16,130 nucleotides of DNA from NCBI GenBank assembly GCA_012520135.1, contig JAAYOX010000219.1, forward strand, positions 1-16,130, given 5' to 3'. The position numbers and the translations under genes are program-made. Each line of letters begins with the position of its first letter. Position 1 is the stretch's first letter. Below, piece after piece: positions 12,380 to 16,130 of the stretch. Source of the stretch: Clostridia bacterium. GTDB taxonomy: Bacteria; Bacillota; DULZ01. The notes under the pieces were generated by a model that worked only from the letters and a program-made list of their open reading frames with translations, was not told the DNA's origin and did no database searches.

Positions 12380-14008
12380 TTGCAGTATGGGACACTTGAT
12401 GTAGAACAATTAAGAAAAGCATTTCACGGTGCTAAAACCGTCTTAAGCACTAATAAAGCTTATGTAGATTCCCTCAATGTTTTTCCGGTACCTGACGGTG
12501 ATACAGGTACTAATATGCACTTAACGCTGACTGCTGCCGTGAAAGAGATAGACAAGGACACTATCGACGATGTACCCCGTTTGTTACAAGCTTTGGCCGG
12601 CGGTGCTTTAATGGGAGCCAGGGGCAATTCGGGGGTTATTCTTTCCCAGCTATTTCGCGGTTTCAGTCAAGGTGCCGGCAAGCATGAATTTGATGGGATG
12701 AGTATGGCTGAAGCTTTCCAAAAAGCCTCGGATATGGCTTATCGTTCTGTGATCAAGCCTGTTGAAGGTACGATGTTAACTGTTGCCAAAGCTGCTGCAC
12801 AAGGTGCAAAACAAAAGGCAAAGGAAGGCGGAGACTGTTTAGCTGTCTTAGAAGGGGCATTGGCGTCGGCAGATGAAGCATTGCGGAGGACACCACAATT
12901 ACTGCCGGTTTTGGCTGAAGCAGGTGTGGTAGATGCCGGCGGTCAGGGCTTTATTTATATTATCCAAGGGATGATCGCGGGACTGAAAGGTCAAGTCCAG
13001 GTAGAGCCGGAAGAACAAAAAGCAAAAGAGACGGCGATCGGTGCAGCTACCCCGGTTCAGAACCTGGAATTTCGTTATTGTACCGAGTTGATTATTAAGG
13101 GACAGGGACTGCAGGAGAACCGGTTAAAAAATGAGCTTTTTAGTTTAGGCGACAGTTTGTTGGTGGTTGGTAACGAAGAAGTCCTAAAAGTTCATATTCA
13201 CACCAATCGTCCCGGTTTAGTTTTGGAAAAAGCCGCGGCACAAGGTGTACTTTATGATATTAAAATTGACAATATGGAGGAGCAGCACCGGGAAGTATTA
13301 ACCCAGGGAGAAGCGGCTCCGGCAGCTCCACCAAAACAGCTTAAAGAGATGGCGGTAGCGGCGGTTACCGTAGGGGAAGGATTGTCAGCCATTTTAACCA
13401 GCATCGGGGTTGATGTGGTTATCAAGGGAGGACAGACCATGAATCCCAGTACCGAGGATCTGGTGGACGGTATCAGAGAGGCCTGTGCCCGGAAGGTAAT
13501 TGTGTTGCCTAATAACAAAAACATTATTTTGGCGGCCGAACAAACCCGACAAGTTCTGGAAAATGAGGACATTAATGTGGCTATAGTGCCCACAAAGAGT
13601 TTTCCCCAGTGTTTGGCGGCTATGTTAGCTTATAATCCTGACGAAAGTCTGGACGAAAACTTGGAACACATGACAGAAGCCCTGGACACGGTAAAAACAG
13701 GGGAAATTACCTATGCCGTTCGCGATTCCCAATATAACGGTATTAATATTAGCAGCGGTGAGATTTTAGGCTTGGCAGAAGGTGAAATTGCCGCCAAGGG
13801 GGATGACTTGGAACAAGTAGCTTTAGAGCTTTTGCAAACCCTTAACGTTGATGATTTTGAGTTATTGACGGTCTTTTACGGTCAAGACGTTGTGGAAGAG
13901 CAGGCTGAGCAACTGAAAGAAAAAATTCAAGCTGCTTATTCCCATCTGGAAGTGGAAGTTCACAGCGGTGGACAGCCCTTGTATTATTATATTTTTGGTT
14001 TGGAATAA
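12380..14008 (+). CDS. fakA: Fatty acid kinase catalytic subunit FakA (YloV, DAK1/DhaL-like)
   Basis: ATP-dependent kinase that phosphorylates fatty acids held by a FakB (DegV-family) carrier, feeding exogenous acyl chains into phospholipid synthesis. It has 542 aa, against about 550 for Bacillus YloV. The N-terminal DhaL-like kinase domain (about 7-200) has the Mg/ATP motif PVPDGDTGTNM at 36-46 with Asp39 and Asp41, GALMGARGNSG at 75-85, and VVDAGGQGF at 183-191. A middle domain follows (about 225-305, with HIHT at 272-275), then an Ala/Pro-rich linker at about 310-320 and a C-terminal domain to the end. The TTG start has AGGAGG at 12365-12370, nine bases away. No fakB/degV gene is in the window, so the carrier must be encoded elsewhere. 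Confidence 0.94.
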   Translation: MQYGTLDVEQLRKAFHGAKTVLSTNKAYVDSLNVFPVPDGDTGTNMHLTLTAAVKEIDKDTIDDVPRLLQALAGGALMGARGNSGVILSQLFRGFSQGAGKHEFDGMSMAEAFQKASDMAYRSVIKPVEGTMLTVAKAAAQGAKQKAKEGGDCLAVLEGALASADEALRRTPQLLPVLAEAGVVDAGGQGFIYIIQGMIAGLKGQVQVEPEEQKAKETAIGAATPVQNLEFRYCTELIIKGQGLQENRLKNELFSLGDSLLVVGNEEVLKVHIHTNRPGLVLEKAAAQGVLYDIKIDNMEEQHREVLTQGEAAPAAPPKQLKEMAVAAVTVGEGLSAILTSIGVDVVIKGGQTMNPSTEDLVDGIREACARKVIVLPNNKNIILAAEQTRQVLENEDINVAIVPTKSFPQCLAAMLAYNPDESLDENLEHMTEALDTVKTGEITYAVRDSQYNGINISSGEILGLAEGEIAAKGDDLEQVALELLQTLNVDDFELLTVFYGQDVVEEQAEQLKEKIQAAYSHLEVEVHSGGQPLYYYIFGLE

Positions 14009-14019
14009 GGTGGTAACCT

Positions 14020-16089
14020 GTGAAGGAACTGAGAAGCACGGTTGGGTCAGCTTTTGATGTTCCTGTGGAACGGTTGGAAGGAGTAGGACCGGAAAGAGGA
14101 AAGCTTTTAAGAAAACTGGGTATTAGTACAGTTGGGGATTTACTCTTTCACTTCCCCCACCGGTATGAAGATCGTAGCCAGCTGACTCCCCTTGCTCAAT
14201 TAGCTCCCGGGGAGTTGGTTACTTGTTGGGGAACTATCGCCGGGGTTGAAGAATTGCGTCCCAGAGCCAATCTTACGATCTTAAAGGTCTTGCTGACAGA
14301 CGGTACGGATCAAGCTTGGGCTGTTTGGTTTAACCAGGCTTATTTGAAGCGGTCATTTACCGTAGGGGCAAAATTGATAGTTTATGGCAGAGTATCCATG
14401 CGGAGGTGGGAAAAAACTATAACCGTGGAGGATTACGAGAAGTTTTCCTCCTCTGAAAATACGGCCTTTAGTCAAGGGATCGTGCCGGTCTATCCCTTGA
14501 CCAAAGGTATTTCCAAGAAAGTAATGCGCCGCATAATGAGTAAGGCGATTAAGGAATATATGGCTAAAATTCCTGATACATTGCCTAATGTCATCAGGGA
14601 TCATTACAAGCTACCCGCTACCGGAGAGGCTTTAAAGCAAATCCATTGCCCCGGCAGTATTCAACAGGCTGAGAGAGCAAGAAAGTCATTGGCTTATGAA
14701 GAATTGCTGCTTTGGCAGTTAAGACTTTACGGGGAAAAAACTCAATGGGAGCAAAGGGAAGGAATTCCTCATTTAATCAAAGGTTCATTGACGATGAATT
14801 ATATCCGGCAATTACCTTTTCCTTTGACTCAAGCCCAAAAGAGAGTCTTGACTGAAATTTTTAATGATATGGAACAGAGTACTCCCATGGCTCGTTTGCT
14901 CCAGGGGGATGTAGGCTCGGGGAAAACCGTTATTGCTGTTTTATCTTTGCTTCGCACCATCGAAAACGGGTATCAGGGAGCATTAATGGTACCTACGGAA
15001 ATTTTGGCAGAACAGCATTATTTGAAAATTAAAGAACAAATGGCTGGGTTGGGTGTGGAAACAGCCTTGCTGACCAGCAGCTTGACCAGAGAAGAAAAAG
15101 AGCGCATAAGTGCCAACCTGAAGAATGGGACGATTAAGTTGATTATCGGTACCCATGCCTTGATTCAAACTCAAGTGCAATTTGCCGATTTAGGTCTGGT
15201 TGTGATTGATGAACAACATCGTTTTGGAGTATCCCAGCGGGCCGAATTGCTGGCAAAAGGCCTCGGCAAGCCGGATTTGCTGATTATGACGGCTACTCCA
15301 ATCCCCAGAACATTGGCTTTGACTTTTTACGGCGACTTGGATTACTCCGTGATCGATCAATTGCCACCGGGAAGGTTGCCGGTAGTTACCCGCTATGTAC
15401 CGGAACGAGACCGGCAAAAAGCCTATGACTTTATTAAAGAGTTGTTAAGACAGGGTCAGCAAGCCTATGTTGTATGTCCCTTGGTAGAAGATTCGGATAA
15501 GATTGAGGCAGAGGCAGCAACCCAACTCTTCCAGGAGTTGCAGCAAGGGGCGTTTGCTTCTTTTCGTTTGGGATTAGTCTATGGCCGGATGCCCTCCCAA
15601 GAGAAGGAATTAATCATGGAACAGTTCAGGCAGGGTGACATTCACGTTTTGGTAGCCACTACAGTCATTGAGGTAGGGGTGGATGTGCCCAATGCAAATA
15701 TAATTCTGATTAACGGCTGCGAACGCTTCGGTTTGGCTCAACTGCACCAGTTGCGGGGCAGGGTGGGACGTGGCTCTGCCAAATCCTATTGTCTTTTGAT
15801 GGGTCGCTTGAAAAGCAAAGAAGCAAGGGCAAGAATAAAAGCCATGCTTGCCCAAAACGATGGCTTTGCCTTGGCAGAAGAAGACTTGAAGCTTCGAGGA
15901 CCCGGGGATTTTTTCGGAGTCAGGCAGCATGGGATGCCACAATTCAAAGCGGCAGATTTACTCCGGGATGGTCAAATTTTGCAATTAGCTCAAAAAGATG
16001 CCAGGCGAATAGCCCAGCGCCGGGACAAACCGGAATTCCGCCAACTTTGGGAGCTTGCTCAACAAAGATTTGCTGAATTTTCACCATAA
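14020..16089 (+). CDS. recG: ATP-dependent DNA helicase RecG
   Basis: Superfamily 2 helicase that regresses stalled replication forks and branch-migrates Holliday junctions. It has 689 aa, full length. An N-terminal helix-hairpin-type start (LEGVGPERGKLLRKLGI, 19-35) leads into the wedge/OB domain (about 60-145). The helicase core has Walker A GDVGSGKT at 296-303, DEQH at 397-400, TATPIPRTL at 424-432, ATTVIEVGVDVP at 546-557 and QLRGRVGRG at 577-585. The RecG-specific C-terminal region contains LRGPGDFFGVRQHG at 625-638. The GTG start has AAGGTGG (14007-14013) six bases upstream, 11 bp after the fakA stop. It is the last gene of its unit, followed 7 bp later by a terminator hairpin. Bacillus places sdaAB-sdaAA between fakA and recG; they are absent here. 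Confidence 0.97.
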   Translation: MKELRSTVGSAFDVPVERLEGVGPERGKLLRKLGISTVGDLLFHFPHRYEDRSQLTPLAQLAPGELVTCWGTIAGVEELRPRANLTILKVLLTDGTDQAWAVWFNQAYLKRSFTVGAKLIVYGRVSMRRWEKTITVEDYEKFSSSENTAFSQGIVPVYPLTKGISKKVMRRIMSKAIKEYMAKIPDTLPNVIRDHYKLPATGEALKQIHCPGSIQQAERARKSLAYEELLLWQLRLYGEKTQWEQREGIPHLIKGSLTMNYIRQLPFPLTQAQKRVLTEIFNDMEQSTPMARLLQGDVGSGKTVIAVLSLLRTIENGYQGALMVPTEILAEQHYLKIKEQMAGLGVETALLTSSLTREEKERISANLKNGTIKLIIGTHALIQTQVQFADLGLVVIDEQHRFGVSQRAELLAKGLGKPDLLIMTATPIPRTLALTFYGDLDYSVIDQLPPGRLPVVTRYVPERDRQKAYDFIKELLRQGQQAYVVCPLVEDSDKIEAEAATQLFQELQQGAFASFRLGLVYGRMPSQEKELIMEQFRQGDIHVLVATTVIEVGVDVPNANIILINGCERFGLAQLHQLRGRVGRGSAKSYCLLMGRLKSKEARARIKAMLAQNDGFALAEEDLKLRGPGDFFGVRQHGMPQFKAADLLRDGQILQLAQKDARRIAQRRDKPEFRQLWELAQQRFAEFSP

Positions 16090-16096
16090 AATTGTG

Positions 16097-16127
16097 ACTA
16101 TGCGCTTGATTGGCATAGTTTTTTTTT
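16097..16127 (+). terminator. Intrinsic terminator after recG
   Basis: ACTATGC (16097-16103) pairs with GCATAGT (16113-16119) around a 9-nt loop, followed by an unbroken run of nine T (16119-16127). It closes the DUF1858-asp23-fakA-recG transcript at the right edge of the window. Confidence 0.9.
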
Positions 16128-16130
16128 ATT

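Noticed and set aside
13252..13593. 113-codon open frame on the minus strand inside fakA
   Set aside because: Composition is that of a reverse-strand shadow, with no motif and no ribosome binding site; fakA motifs run through the same bases.
15610..15942. 110-codon open frame on the minus strand inside recG
   Set aside because: It overlaps the conserved helicase motifs of recG and shows no protein family features of its own.
1..16130. Mobile elements, CRISPR arrays, toxin-antitoxin or defence genes, tRNAs
   Set aside because: Reading both strands showed no repeat array, transposase, terminal inverted repeats, tRNA-like cloverleaf or defence-type protein; nearly all bases belong to conserved housekeeping genes.

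Overview
This window is a chromosomal core region of a Firmicute, most likely in class Clostridia and near the Peptococcaceae (Desulfitobacterium/Desulfotomaculum-like). The lineage is inferred from gene content and order, not from a database search. Supporting points are the order rsmB-rlmN-prpC-prkC-rsgA-rpe ... rpmB(-)-asp23-fakA-recG, which matches the Bacillus yloM-recG region; strong AGGAGG-type ribosome binding sites; frequent TTG/GTG starts; and moderate GC (by eye in the 40s, not computed). Coding density is very high. I see no mobile element, CRISPR array, tRNA, rRNA or prophage.

Region 1 (2-9910) is one tightly packed plus-strand gene train. It starts with two RNA methyltransferases: rsmB, cut by the left edge, and rlmN. 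Next come two FHA-domain proteins (FhaA-like and FhaB-like), the PP2C phosphatase PrpC, a SEDS glycosyltransferase (FtsW/RodA family), a class B penicillin-binding protein and the PASTA kinase PrkC. Ribosome GTPase rsgA and ribulose-phosphate epimerase rpe end the train. Gaps are 0-30 bp, with several overlaps (8, 4, 50 and 11 bp), so translational coupling is likely. The block fhaA-fhaB-prpC-SEDS-PBP-prkC is colinear with the mycobacterial fhaA-fhaB-pstP-rodA-pbpA-pknA-pknB cluster, without a second kinase. It is embedded in a Bacillus-type rsmB...rpe backbone. The likely theme is a kinase/phosphatase pair that senses cell-wall fragments, signals through phosphothreonine readers and is encoded with a peptidoglycan polymerase/transpeptidase pair.

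Region 2 (9911-11378) is a separate transcription unit with a near-consensus promoter, an FMN riboswitch, an intrinsic terminator with a visible antiterminator pairing, the riboflavin ECF transporter subunit ribU, and a YfcE-type phosphodiesterase. It ends in a bidirectional terminator. It occupies the place where Bacillus carries thiN and spoVM.

Region 3 (11395-11767) holds rpmB on the minus strand and a divergent intergenic region with a candidate promoter on each strand.

Region 4 (11768-16127) is a plus-strand unit: a small DUF1858 CxxC protein, an Asp23/YloU protein, the fatty-acid kinase catalytic protein FakA/YloV, and recG, closed by an intrinsic terminator at the right edge.

Most genes are conserved housekeeping genes. 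The parts worth a second look are the hybrid kinase/cell-wall cluster, the out-of-frame fhaB/prpC overlap, a candidate phospho-docking motif in PrkC, and the riboswitch switching geometry. I found no wholly unknown system.
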